A DNA stretch of 64,000 bases from Palsa-360 sp963710315 (GTDB taxonomy: Bacteria; Acidobacteriota; Terriglobia; Acidiferrales; UBA7541). Under the pieces are notes generated by a model that saw nothing but the letters and a program-made list of their open reading frames with translations, was not told where the DNA came from and searched no databases. Positions 36,141-45,778 of this stretch are shown piece by piece (position 1 is the stretch's first letter; the number at the start of each line of letters is the position of its first letter). The position numbers were made by a program, and so were the translations under genes. The stretch is taken from NCBI GenBank assembly GCA_963710315.1, contig CAVPZW010000008.1, positions 310,001 to 374,000 of the forward strand, read 5' to 3'.

Positions 36141-37303
36141 TGGCGCTCCACAATTGAAATGATTGCTTCCGAAATACATCGAAGAGAGTCGCTGCCCTCC
36201 GAGAAATCATGGCGGGCGCGAACTCTGTGCTTCAAAATAATCTTGGTATAGAGGTCTTCAATCTTCTCAAGAAGCACGAGGCGGCCATTGGCCGCAAGGT
36301 AGCGGTCCACGGCGCCGATTTTGCCGCGGAAAATGCTGTACACCGGGACGCCCAGGGCAGCGGCCTCTCGATTCATGGTCCCGCCGCCGCTGATCACCAG
36401 ATCGGAATGCCAGATCAGATTCAATCCATCCATGACATGCGAAGGGATGATAATTTTTCTTTTCGCGATGTAGTCTCCCCATTCCTGCTTCAAGGTTGCG
36501 GACTGCCTTTCATTTCGCGGAAGCAGGACAACGCGCACGTCATGCTGCTTGGTCAGGAAATTGAGGGCCGCATCCAGTAGCTTGTCGCTTTCCGCATTGT
36601 GATAGTGAGCCTCAGTGGCCGGCGGCCGCACGGTCACGAGCAAGTCATTCTCCCCGATGCCAAGCTGTTTTCTCAGCGCCGGATCCGGCTTGAATTTCGG
36701 AACATAGACATCTTCTTTCAGTCCCGGGTAGCGCAAGACGCCTCTCTTGGCATCGCCGATTCCGGAATCAGGCACAACTTCCGGAACAAAAATCCAATCC
36801 GGTTTCAAGAACTGCATTTTCATCACGAACTCGTAGTCGAACGTAACGATCATTGGGATGCGTAAGGCCTTGCACGCCAAAAGCTGCGCTCGCGATACCA
36901 GCGAAATGGCCAAGTCGGGTTTCTCGCTGAACGCCAGCGGCAAGAGTCGCGCGGCCCGTCCCAGGGTTCCCAGCGCTTTGAGGAATCGATTCTTGCCCCA
37001 ATGGCCTCCGATAACTTTGCAATTGAGATGATGGAAGTCCAGAAGCTCGCAAACCTGGTAGGAGTCTCGGGCCGTCAGCAATACTTTGTGGCCCCGTCTC
37101 TGAAGCTCCTCGATGATGGGCAAAAAGAACGGAACATGCGGAGAATTATCGATATCGATCCAGACTTTTTTTTGACCTTCGGTGGGCACGCGGCCCTCTA
37201 ATCTTCGTGCTGGTAGCTTTCCTGCAAAATCCGATATCGAATACGCAGTCTGGTTTTCAGACGCAGATTGCTTGCGATCCGAAATGGATTGAGTTTTTTC
37301 CAT
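36113..37303 (-). CDS. DUF354 family protein (second copy)
   Basis: 396 residues. Shares with the copy at 10836 the segments VWIDIDNSPHVPFF, LTARDSYQV, VTVRPPATEAHYHN and SGGGTMNREAAALGVPVYSIF. The first 45 residues are not conserved, so the true start may be further in. The fold is probably GT-B-like. The two copies lie in opposite arms of the EPS locus, which suggests duplication and use at two different sugar steps. The reaction is unknown. Confidence 0.85.
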   Translation of the reverse strand: MEKTQSISDRKQSASENQTAYSISDFAGKLPARRLEGRVPTEGQKKVWIDIDNSPHVPFFLPIIEELQRRGHKVLLTARDSYQVCELLDFHHLNCKVIGGHWGKNRFLKALGTLGRAARLLPLAFSEKPDLAISLVSRAQLLACKALRIPMIVTFDYEFVMKMQFLKPDWIFVPEVVPDSGIGDAKRGVLRYPGLKEDVYVPKFKPDPALRKQLGIGENDLLVTVRPPATEAHYHNAESDKLLDAALNFLTKQHDVRVVLLPRNERQSATLKQEWGDYIAKRKIIIPSHVMDGLNLIWHSDLVISGGGTMNREAAALGVPVYSIFRGKIGAVDRYLAANGRLVLLEKIEDLYTKIILKHRVRARHDFSEGSDSLRCISEAIISIVERQCLPAQQQN

Positions 37304-38180
37304 GACAGTGTTTCTTGCGTGGACCTGCTAATCTTTCTTCGTATATGGAACAGAAGCTTTGATGTGAGCAACTGACCGGCCAAATGCTGGCAGTTTGTAG
37401 AATGAATTCCGCAACGCGAAGTGAATCTGGCCGGGCTTCGCGACCGATATGCTTCGACGCCTATCAGTAGGCTTTGGTTGGCGATTCCGCCGCTCCTATT
37501 TCAATAGGGGCGACCGCCGTTTTGCCCCTGAACCAGGATTGTAGCTGATTCGATTCTTCGCACGGGCGATCGCTGGCCGCCACTATTAAAATTGCCAGGT
37601 ACCTACTCGCGCTAATTTCTCCGGCGGTATTTGAAAGTCTTGTGTCTCAGTTTCTGTCCGGTGCCGCAAGGTGATACGCCCAGGGCACGGTGGGGCCGGA
37701 GCTTGGCCGAATATGGCTGGATAAGCTACCGCCATAAAAGCCCCAATTTTCAGGCTTCCACATACAACTTGAGGCAATTTGTCTGCCAGGTACACGGATC
37801 GCTACGGATTCGTTTCAATTCGAGAACATTTATCTAAATCTTGCAATATCTGTAAGTTGGGAGGAAAAAGCGGGAATTTCACAATTGCCAGTTCGTCTCA
37901 ACTTGCCGATAAATCCGCAAATAAGAGAAAAGACCTGCCCTAATGTTGTAAATGGCTTCCAGATGTGGACGATAAGCCCTAAAATGCGTGGGCCAACGAA
38001 ACCGCCGCTCCTGTTTTTTCCCGTAATGGTCCTATTTGCAGGCATTTAACTTCAATCGATTTTCAAATTGGGAATCAATTTCGGAATCATTGGACGGTCG
38101 CTAGTAACAAGTCCAGACCGCATCGCAGCCGCTGCCGCTACGTTGTATGTGATACGCGATACCAGAGGTTTTTCGGAGCT
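37304..38180. other. Long intergenic region inside the EPS locus
   Basis: 877 bases with no convincing gene. Parts are A/T-rich (37745-37870, 38040-38100). It separates the DUF354 operon from the kinase/chain-length pair and likely holds the promoter for the DUF354 operon. No riboswitch was recognised. Confidence 0.45.
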
Positions 38181-39131
38181 CTATTTCTTCGCTCCGGACG
38201 GAGCGCCGGTGTAAGCGCTGTTTGAGTAATAGGAATTATATCCTGTGGACTCTTCCGCGGTGTTGAGGACTACGCCGAGAATATGAGAGTCCCGCAATTC
38301 CTTGCAGGCCTTCACGGACACTTCGGAAGGAGTCGAATTCGCTCGGATCACGAATAGCACTCCATCCACCAGCCCGCCCAGGACACTGGCATCGGCAACG
38401 GGGAGTGCCGGGGGAGAATCAATGATGATCCAATCAAACGCGGGCTTAACGCGATCCAGAAATTGTTTCATCCGCTCACTGGAAATTAATTCGGAAGGAT
38501 GTGTCGCGTGATTGCCCGCGGGAATGAAGCAAAGACTATCTTCGCTTCCTCGTTGCGCGATTTCGAATTCCGTCGCTGTATTCTGCAAATAGTCAGCGAG
38601 TCCGGGGGCGGCGGGCGCTCCCAGTAGAGTGTGAACGCGCGGGGAGCGAAGATCCGCGTCGACCAACAACACGCGGCACCCGCGCTGCCGAACCAACGCA
38701 TACGCTAAATTCGCGGAGACCAAGGTTTTGCCTTCCGCTGGAATTGCGCTGGAAATCAGGATGGTCTGCAAAGGCTGGTTCTCGCGCATTCGGTACAGTC
38801 GCGAACGCAGCGTGCGAAATTGTTCGGCTCCCGGAAAGGAGGGGTTCGAATTTTCAAAAACGATTACATTGGAATCGGGGTTCCATGTTGCCTGCGAGCA
38901 TTTTGCCCACAAGGAGTCGAATTGCAAGGCGCCGGGGACCGGCTCGGCCCCGATTCGCGCAGGTTTTGATTCAGCGATAGCCGATCGAGTTGAATTGCCT
39001 GAGAGCTTAGGGGCAGATTCGATCACGCCGCTTGCGACAAGGGATTCCGCCTCGCCCTCGCCAGCTTGACTGCTCTGGCTGGCCGCTCGGTCCTGTTCCG
39101 CTTTTTTCAGTGCTTCGTGGATCCTGCTCAT
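38181..39131 (-). CDS. BY-kinase/CpsD-like tyrosine autokinase for EPS
   Basis: 316 residues. Walker A motif SSAIPAEGKT (about 127-136), Walker A' LLVDADLRSP (about 155-164) and Walker B IIIDSPPALPVADA (about 237-250) define a bacterial tyrosine kinase of the ParA-like fold. The tail GYNSYYSNSAY carries four tyrosines for autophosphorylation. The MSRIHEALKKAEQ start is typical of the exosortase-type EPS branch of this family. With the chain-length protein encoded upstream it forms the usual two-protein control of polymer length and export. Confidence 0.92.
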   Translation of the reverse strand: MSRIHEALKKAEQDRAASQSSQAGEGEAESLVASGVIESAPKLSGNSTRSAIAESKPARIGAEPVPGALQFDSLWAKCSQATWNPDSNVIVFENSNPSFPGAEQFRTLRSRLYRMRENQPLQTILISSAIPAEGKTLVSANLAYALVRQRGCRVLLVDADLRSPRVHTLLGAPAAPGLADYLQNTATEFEIAQRGSEDSLCFIPAGNHATHPSELISSERMKQFLDRVKPAFDWIIIDSPPALPVADASVLGGLVDGVLFVIRANSTPSEVSVKACKELRDSHILGVVLNTAEESTGYNSYYSNSAYTGAPSGAKK

Positions 39132-39174
39132 GGTTCCCTTTCGGTGCTACACGGCCCGCGCTATTCCCGCGGGT

Positions 39175-40695
39175 CTAAACCTTCACGGGTTGCTTTGCAC
39201 TTAACGATGCTGGGGCACTCGGCAGCGGCCGAGCCTTCCCACCCTTCGGAGCGATGACAGGAATCATCGCCAGAACAGGCAGCCGGAGAACGACTTCCAC
39301 ATCGTGTTCGGAGCGCATGGATGTGTCGTGCATTTCCAGAAGAAGCGAAAGGCCCAGGCCAAGCATCAGTCCGGCGCCCAATCCTCCTCCTGCAAAATAA
39401 GGCAGTTTCGGGAAAGAAGGCTCATTCGGATAGTTTGCCGGTTCCAGCACGTGGAATCGATCGTTTTGCTTGCTTTGATCGAATTGCTGAGACATCGCGG
39501 AAGCATCTCGCTTCTTCAGCAATTCATTGTAGGAATCAAGCACGGTCTGATGATCGCGGGTCAGCAGCTTGTATTCCTGTTCGACTCCCGGGCTGGCTGC
39601 CACGCGCGCCTGATAAATCTCGATTTGTTTTTTAATTTGTTCCTGTTGCGCCGCTCGTTCCTTGATGGTTTGATCGTACTGATGAATCTGCGCGCGCAAT
39701 TGCAGAATTTGCGTTGGCTCACTCACAGTGTGCGTATTCTTATCCGGCAGCGCCGCATTTGCCCGCCGATCGCTTTCCGCAATCTTTTGCTTGAGCACGG
39801 CAATGTCGTTTTTGACTTTGATAACGTCCGGATGATCGTCCGTATACTTGGATTGCAACGTAACGAGCTGTGTCTGTAGCGCTTCCAATTGCTGATCGAG
39901 GGTTTCCGGATTCTGTCCGTTCTGTGAGGTTTGCGATGCCTGCCAGGCCGAAAGCTGCTGGGCCAGAATGGATTCGGCAAAACTCTTGTCTTGCTGCGCG
40001 CGGTTCACCGCCTGAGTCGCGGCTTCCAGCTGCGAAGTCTGCCCATTCAAAAGATTCAGGTTGGTTTGGCTATCCTCGGGCAGCGATCCGACGTAGCGGC
40101 GCTGAAACGCGGCGAGCATGGCTTCCTGCTGGTCCAATTTCGCTTTGGCCTGGTCCAGCTGCTGATTTAGAAATTGTGTCGTGTCTTCGGCGTTCCCTTG
40201 GCTAACTTTGATATCTTCTTCCACGAACTTGGAAGTAATCATGGCGCAAATTTTTTGCGCAATTTGAGGGTTGTCGAATACCACGGTGATCGTAAACCCA
40301 GGCAAGTTCTGCGCTCGTGTATCGGCCATGGGCGCGACGGGCGTAATGGTGATCGCTTTCCGCAAACGATCAACCAGTTCTTCCATTGGCACGCTGTTAA
40401 TATCTTTTTGATACAGACTCAAATCGTGAATCACCGGCTCCAATCGCGCCGTGCTCAGGATCTGCTGCTGCATGGTTGCCAGTCGCTGGTTCACATTGTC
40501 CGTGGAAATCGGAGCTACGGGCTGCACTTCGGGCTGTTGGACGAGGACCAACGTCTTGGAGGTGTAGCGCTTGGGCAAAATGCGAGCGGCCGCAAACCCC
40601 GCGACACCGCCAAATACGGCCAGCAAAAAGATAAGCGAAAATCGCCGCTTCACAATTTCCACGACGTCTTTCGCCCCAATTTCTTGATGCACCAT
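39175..40695 (-). CDS. Chain-length determinant protein, GumC/Wzz-like
   Basis: 506 residues. Membrane segments lie near 17-34 and 440-462, with a long periplasmic coiled-coil between (about 170-390, rich in Q, K and E). The N-terminal Wzz region has RRFSLIFLLAVFGG and RYTSKTLVLVQQ. A Pro-rich segment before the second membrane helix (EPANYPNEPSFPKLPYF) is the family's usual hinge. It controls polymer length together with the kinase encoded 43 bases downstream. It lies in the inner membrane. Confidence 0.9.
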   Translation of the reverse strand: MVHQEIGAKDVVEIVKRRFSLIFLLAVFGGVAGFAAARILPKRYTSKTLVLVQQPEVQPVAPISTDNVNQRLATMQQQILSTARLEPVIHDLSLYQKDINSVPMEELVDRLRKAITITPVAPMADTRAQNLPGFTITVVFDNPQIAQKICAMITSKFVEEDIKVSQGNAEDTTQFLNQQLDQAKAKLDQQEAMLAAFQRRYVGSLPEDSQTNLNLLNGQTSQLEAATQAVNRAQQDKSFAESILAQQLSAWQASQTSQNGQNPETLDQQLEALQTQLVTLQSKYTDDHPDVIKVKNDIAVLKQKIAESDRRANAALPDKNTHTVSEPTQILQLRAQIHQYDQTIKERAAQQEQIKKQIEIYQARVAASPGVEQEYKLLTRDHQTVLDSYNELLKKRDASAMSQQFDQSKQNDRFHVLEPANYPNEPSFPKLPYFAGGGLGAGLMLGLGLSLLLEMHDTSMRSEHDVEVVLRLPVLAMIPVIAPKGGKARPLPSAPASLSAKQPVKV

Positions 40696-41036
40696 TCTAT
40701 CGTTCTCCTCGAATCACTGCCCGGAAGCGTCTAGCGTCTGGAGCCGCAATGCCGTCCTTTAGCAATCTGGAGGTATAACGCCATCTGTAAGCAATGATGC
40801 AATTCTATGGCCGAGGGTAAAACATCCCATAAGTATATTATGTTTTATGTGGTTACGGGTTTTTTCCATTAGTTTCATGCCAATACATCAACGAAACGGT
40901 TCTTCAAAGTTCCACTAATCGGAAAGTATTTCGCCATTCATTCGGCTATCCCACTGAAAAAAAGGACGTTAAGCTTCAGAAAGACCTGAGATTATCGGTT
41001 TTGTACGAGGCAAATCCCCACACGAAGAGCGCTACT
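40696..41036. other. Intergenic stretch, no gene seen
   Basis: 341 bases between the chain-length gene and the sugar transferase. A/T-rich at 40800-40880. Probably promoter DNA for the chain-length/kinase pair. Confidence 0.4.
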
Positions 41037-42215
41037 TCAGCAGGCTCCGCCACCATTGAATACGGCCCAAGGAGTGGCAAGCAGAATCTTCAGGTCCAGC
41101 CAGATTGACCATGTCTGGCAGTAGCGCAAATCCAGCCTCACCATTTCATCGAATCGCGTCCGGTTTCGCCCGCTGACTTGCCACAGGCCCGTCACGCCTG
41201 GTTTGACTTCCAGGACTCGTCAACGATGCCAGACATCGTAAACTTCGAATTCGTAAGGAACCGGCGGGCGCGGGCCGACAAGGGACATCTCTCCTCGCAG
41301 GACATTCCAGAACTGGGGAAGTTCGTCCAGGCTGGTCTTGCGTAGAAACCCTCCAACAGAGGTGATCCGAGGATCTTTGACCAGCTTGTAAACGGGTTTG
41401 CCTGCCCCTTCGGACTTGTCCAGACCATCTTTGCCGGCAATAAATTGCTGAACGTATTCCTGATGGATTTTGGGATCGTTGTTTGAGTACATGGTACGGA
41501 ACTTCAAGCATTTGAAGCGCGCACCGTACTGGCCCAGGCGTTCCTGTTCGAAGACCACCGGCCCCTTTGATGTCAGCTTGATCAACGCCATGATGACCAT
41601 GAGGAAGGGCGACATCACCAGCAGCAATGCACCGCTTCCAACGATATCGATCGCGCGCTTAATGACAAGCGGGAATTGCTTTCGCGAAACTTTCCTTTTT
41701 AGATCCGGGTAGAGCTTGGAATCGGCCACCCATCCAGAGCTGTCTTTATCCCAGGTTTCCGGGAATAAATGGAGCGACATGGCAATTCTGGATGCCCGTT
41801 CTCTGCCGAGATGTTTTACGAAAGCCGTTTCAACTTTTGTGCGGAGCGTCTCCGTAATCGGGAGGTTTCCTTCCAGGTTAACTTCCGTGAAAATGATTCC
41901 AAGAATGGCGCCTTTTTTGTACCAGCCAACCAGATCGGTCTCCCGTTTGGATGCAACAACAATGTCAACTGCTTCGGCAAGAATCTGTTCCGCAGTACCA
42001 TTTTCCAAATTCGCATCCAGAAGCATCAGGACGAACGGCTTGCGGGAACGCTCTGCGCGGCGACGCTCTAGCGTCAACATGGAATGAAAGACATTCTCCA
42101 CCAGAAGTTCTTCCTGATGTGCACTCTCCACGAGGCGAGATTGTCTCTGTTCGGATACTTCTAGTTCGAACGCCCGCTGTTCCGAAGTGGAAAATTTGGA
42201 GTAGCTATTAGCCAT
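41037..42215 (-). CDS. EPS initiating sugar transferase with in-frame TGA
   Basis: Undecaprenyl-phosphate sugar phosphotransferase (WcaJ/EpsE/PglC type) that starts the repeat unit on the lipid carrier. The PGT domain lies at about 185-392: KRAIDIVGSGALLLVMSPF (membrane helix), GPVVFEQERLGQYGARF, KFRTMYSNND, LRKTSLDELPQFWNVLRGEMSLVGPRPP. After YDVWHR a TGA at 41220-41222 interrupts the gene. The same frame then continues RVLEVKPGVTGLWQVSGRNRTRFDEMV to a TGA at 41037, giving 392 residues in all. The stop sits where relatives have Arg (CGA to TGA). The first 170 residues are not the usual membrane bundle but resemble a degenerate GGDEF domain. Confidence 0.88.
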
Positions 42216-42754
42216 TTTTACTCCCGCAAGTCTTGTATTTCTAGGAGGTTATCCTCCCCATCCTCAAATATTTTGGGCTTCCATCCCTGCCTCCTGCATT
42301 ATTCCGAAGGCGTTAGGCTTAACCTAAAATTTTCTCCAAACCATTCACTTGCAAATAGTTAAGTATCTTAGTGTGATCAAGGCTCAATTCTTGGAGCCGC
42401 TCGACGATATCTGCATTTTGATAGCCAAGCAAAAATTAAGATACGCTCTACCATTCGCAATCAGTCTGCCAGAGCGATGGGAGTCTCGCACTTGTAAGTG
42501 GATCGTTTTGCCTGCTGCATTCTACTGAAAATAAACAGCTTATTGACATCTACAGACTTTGGGGACGTCCCGCCAGTTTTGCGCTGCGGGGATTGTGGAT
42601 AGAAAGTGAAAAGTATTGCCACGTTTCACCAATACCTTTCCGAAATGGCAGCTGACAACATTAGTGAACTACAAGAGAATAAGAGTTCTCCAATGGCTTG
42701 TTTTCTAGCCAACGAGAGCAATTTCGTGGCTCATTTTGCGATCTAATCCAAATG
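42216..42754. other. Intergenic region upstream of the sugar transferase
   Basis: 539 bases with no open frame of note. It contains the perfect 10-base palindrome GGGACGTCCC at 42562-42571, followed by CGCCAGTTTTGCG, somewhat like the GTCCC..GTTT elements elsewhere in the window. Likely promoter region for the transferase. Confidence 0.4.
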
Positions 42755-43741
42755 CTAGCCTTTGGAATACCCTTTTGGATGGCCGAGCCGCCAATTCCAT
42801 GCAGATCGAATTATGGTTGGCAAATCAGACATGGTTGGCTCCCAGCGCAGTAGTGTTCTCGCTTTCCAAGGGTCGGCAATCAATTTGGCGGGGTCGCCAG
42901 CGCGAGGGGGAACAATCTGCAAGGGGATGGGGCATCCAGTGACCTGGCGAGCGCATTCGATGACTTCAAGGACCGAATAGCCACGGCCAGTTCCCAAATT
43001 GAGAAAATCGGACTGGCCTCCCATGCGGAGATGTTCGAGAGCCCGTACATGCGCATTCGCGAGATCGACCACATGTATGTAGTCCCGGACGGGTGTTCCA
43101 TCGGGAGTCGGATAGTTGTTGCCATACACTCGGATAGCCTGATTCTGTTGCAGCGCCGCGGCAAGGACATTGGGAATCAAGTGTGACTCCGGCCTGTGGT
43201 CTTCCCCACATTTTTCGGTTGCGCCGGCGGCATTGAAGTAGCGCAGTGCCACGAATTTCAATCCATAAGCGGAGTCATAGGCATCGAAGAGGCGTTCCAT
43301 GACCAGTTTGGTCCAACCGTAGGGATTCTTTGGCCATTTCCGGCTTTGTTCCGTGATAGGAATTTGCTCCGGGTCGCCGTAGGCGGCGGCTGTGGAGGAA
43401 AATACAAGGCGCTTCACGCCCGCCTGCACAAGTTGCCCCGCCAATGCGATTCCTTGCGCGACGTTGTTCTCGAAATACTTGGCTGGATCGATGACGGATT
43501 CGCCCACCTCAATCAGCGCAGCGAAATGAATGCAGGACTCCAGAGAATGCTCGCGGGCGATGCGCGCCACAAGTTCCTGGTCGCCGATCTTCCCTTGATA
43601 AAATGGAATATCCGCAGGCAGAGCGGCCCGGTGGCCATGAACCAAATCGTCCAATACAACAACCTGCTCCCCTTTTGCCAGCAGGAGTTCAATGGTCACG
43701 CTGCCTATGTAACCCGCGCCGCCGGTAACAAGAATTGCCAT
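42755..43741 (-). CDS. galE: UDP-glucose 4-epimerase
   Basis: 328 residues. NAD motif TGGAGYIG (about 6-13), SSTAAAYGDP (about 115-124), and the catalytic YGWTK (Tyr141, Lys145) are present. NPYGWTKLVMER, RYFNAAGA and TPDGTPVRDYIHVVDLANAH confirm GalE. It interconverts UDP-glucose and UDP-galactose and so supplies galactose (or GalNAc) for the EPS. It is the last gene of the minus-strand cluster at this end. It may be transcribed alone. Confidence 0.93.
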   Translation of the reverse strand: MAILVTGGAGYIGSVTIELLLAKGEQVVVLDDLVHGHRAALPADIPFYQGKIGDQELVARIAREHSLESCIHFAALIEVGESVIDPAKYFENNVAQGIALAGQLVQAGVKRLVFSSTAAAYGDPEQIPITEQSRKWPKNPYGWTKLVMERLFDAYDSAYGLKFVALRYFNAAGATEKCGEDHRPESHLIPNVLAAALQQNQAIRVYGNNYPTPDGTPVRDYIHVVDLANAHVRALEHLRMGGQSDFLNLGTGRGYSVLEVIECARQVTGCPIPLQIVPPRAGDPAKLIADPWKARTLLRWEPTMSDLPTIIRSAWNWRLGHPKGYSKG

Positions 43742-44189
43742 TTTTTCTCTCTAGGCCCATCGCTCAGGCCGAAACACGCCGGAACCCCGCGCGCCTCGGC
43801 CGGAGCCGCCGTTTTGAATTTCGAGTCTACCTCAACAAGATCGGCCGCCCGATCGTTTTTCCGCCCGCAGTTTCATTTTCATCCTAGTGAATGCGCACTG
43901 AATTCTTCCATACTTTCGCAGTTCCCTGTGTCCTCTGTGTAAAAGCATTTGACCTTGCCTTTCGCGCGTAAGAACTCAGCACAGAGGACGCAGGGAACTG
44001 CGAGAACGCGCAGAGGAAACCCCATTCCAAGTGGAGAACTTGCATGCTGCGTCATCCTCAATTCAAATCGCCTTTCACATTTCGCCCGATTTTTGGCCGC
44101 CGAATTGTCGCTGCCAGAAAGCGATGGACAAAGAGGGCTTTTCGGCGAGAAGATCGCGAATCTATTCAAAACGAGAGAGGTGAATTCCA
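43742..44189. other. Divergent intergenic region with an inverted repeat
   Basis: 448 bases between divergently read galE and the dioxygenase gene. It holds the inverted repeat at 43916-44004 and presumably both promoters. Confidence 0.45.
43916..44004. repeat. Inverted repeat, CTGTGTCCTCTGTG family
   Basis: Arms at about 43916-43941 and 43979-44004 pair at 24 of 26 positions (left arm begins TCGCAGTTCCCTGTGTCC). The loop is about 37 bases. The core CCTCTGTGT recurs in the inverted repeat at 53999-54059, so it seems to be a dispersed intergenic family. Confidence 0.7.
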
Positions 44190-45092
44190 ATGGCTTATGC
44201 GACCGAGGAAAATCTGACCGAGCTTGCGACGAAACAATGGGCGGCATGCCATTCCCCCAGACTCCGCCAAATTATGCAGTCCCTTGTAAAGCATCTACAC
44301 GGCTTTGCGCGCGACGTGGAGCTGAAACAAGATGAATGGCTGATGGCCGTGGACTGGCTCGCGAAGACGGGGAAACTTTGCACGGATAAACGCCAGGAAT
44401 TCATTCTGCTTTCCGACGTGCTGGGCTTGAGCATGCTGGTTGACGCCATGAATCACCGTCTCCCAGAGGGCGCCACGCCCTCGACCGTCATCGGACCGTT
44501 TCACATTGAGGGCTCGCCGGAAATGGCCATGGGCGCCAATGTGGCGGAAGGACTCGCTGGAGAGACCACTTTCCTTGTCGGGACCGTTCGCGACATGAAT
44601 GGAAAACCCATCGAGGGAGCCAAGCTGGATATCTGGCAGGCCGATGCTGAAGGTTTGTACGAATCGCAGCTCGGCGCGGAAGAACCCATTCTACGCGCCG
44701 TGTTTCATACGGGGGCGGACGGAAAATATGCCATCCGCACAATCGCGCCGCCGGGGTATTCCATCCCCATGGACGGCACGGTGGGCGACCTGCTGAGGCA
44801 CACGGACATCTCGCACTTCCGCCCCGCGCACATTCATTTTCTAATTGCCGCGCCGGGATATGAAACACTGGTCACGCATCTGTTCAAGAAAGGCGCGAAA
44901 TACATCGACTCCGACGTGGTGTTCGGTGTGAAGGACAAGCTCATCGTGGAATTTGAGAAGCATCCGGCCGGCAAAACTCCCACGGGAGAAAATTCACCGG
45001 AGCCGTTCCTGGTGGTGAATTACGATTTCATTTTGAGCAAAGCGAAATCGCAATCGAACTCGGAGCCCTCATTGAGCAAAGTTGCCGGTTAG
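44190..45092 (+). CDS. Intradiol ring-cleavage dioxygenase (catechol/hydroxyquinol type)
   Basis: 300 residues. All four non-haem Fe(III) ligands are visible: Tyr157 (GLYESQ), Tyr190 (PPGYSIP), His214 and His216 (PAHIHF). The N-terminal helical dimerisation region (about 1-100) is of the type found in catechol 1,2- and hydroxyquinol 1,2-dioxygenases, and the STVIGPFHIEGSP segment is typical. It cleaves an aromatic ortho-diol between the hydroxyls. No maleylacetate reductase or muconate cycloisomerase lies nearby, so the pathway cannot be completed from this window. Confidence 0.88.
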   Translation: MAYATEENLTELATKQWAACHSPRLRQIMQSLVKHLHGFARDVELKQDEWLMAVDWLAKTGKLCTDKRQEFILLSDVLGLSMLVDAMNHRLPEGATPSTVIGPFHIEGSPEMAMGANVAEGLAGETTFLVGTVRDMNGKPIEGAKLDIWQADAEGLYESQLGAEEPILRAVFHTGADGKYAIRTIAPPGYSIPMDGTVGDLLRHTDISHFRPAHIHFLIAAPGYETLVTHLFKKGAKYIDSDVVFGVKDKLIVEFEKHPAGKTPTGENSPEPFLVVNYDFILSKAKSQSNSEPSLSKVAG

Positions 45093-45104
45093 TTACGCGG
45101 GAAT

Positions 45105-45573
45105 CTATTGAAGAAGTTTCGACATATTGATGAAGTGCACGGGAATTTTCGTGGGAGTCGGATCGTCATAAACGCCGGTGCTCGTATCGGCGTATCCCCA
45201 TCGGTGGTACAGGTCATGCAGTTCGCCGCGGACGTTGACGATCTTCAAATCGCTGAATTTGCATCCGGCGTCCTGAAAATATTTTTCCACGGCGCCGACA
45301 AGCAGGCGGCCCACACCTGTTCCCTGGCGTGAAGGGTTCAACCGAAAGCATTCCAAAATAGCCGCGCTCACCGCGCAGTTCCGCATAGACGCAGCCCACG
45401 AGGATCGAGCCTTCCTCCGCCAGCAGAAATATTCCTTTTTGCATGAGGTCGCGGACCGTCCCGGGATTAGTGCGGTCCCGCTCGATGAAAAATTGTTCCA
45501 CGAGGAAGGCTGTATTGACCAGGTGAACAATGGCATCGACATCGCTGACGGTAGCAATTCGCGTGGAGATCAT
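45105..45573 (-). CDS. GNAT N-acetyltransferase (one frameshift)
   Basis: The N-terminal half (MISTRIATVSDVDAIVHLVN, then AELRGERGYFGMLSVEP) is in one frame and the C-terminal half (SRQGTGVGRLLVGAVEKYF, YHRWGYADTSTG) in the next. One extra C in CCC (45334-45336 on the plus strand) accounts for the break. The acetyl-CoA motif (Q/R)xxGxG/A is restored as RQGTGVG. The repaired protein has about 155 residues. It lies alone, convergent with the dioxygenase gene. The substrate is not known. Confidence 0.8.
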
Positions 45574-45778
45574 TGGACATGCTCATCATATCAATTTCAG
45601 GGGAACGTTTCCTTTTCCGAGGGAATGGGGTCCGAGGCAGCTATTGTTTCTCAATTGGCGCTATCTTAACTAAAGCGATGTTTTTGTGGGAATTGTGGAA
45701 CCTCACGGCCATGGGCGGGGAATACGGTATAGGGGAAATGGATGGCGATAATGTCAGTCGCAAGGGAGGATTCTTAAG

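Noticed and set aside
37304..38180. Possible cyclic-di-GMP riboswitch in the long intergenic region
   Set aside because: The conserved core segments of the GEMM-type riboswitch were not found on either strand by eye.
41220..41222. TGA in the sugar transferase read as selenocysteine
   Set aside because: Relatives have Arg at this position, not Cys or Sec, and no suitable hairpin was seen after it. A nonsense change or error is the simpler reading.
7226..43741. Exosortase (XrtA) or PEP-CTERM proteins expected from the EPS gene types
   Set aside because: No exosortase-like multi-spanning protein with its Cys, Arg and His motifs and no PEP-CTERM tail was found in this window, although the kinase, FemAB-like and ligase genes resemble those of such loci.
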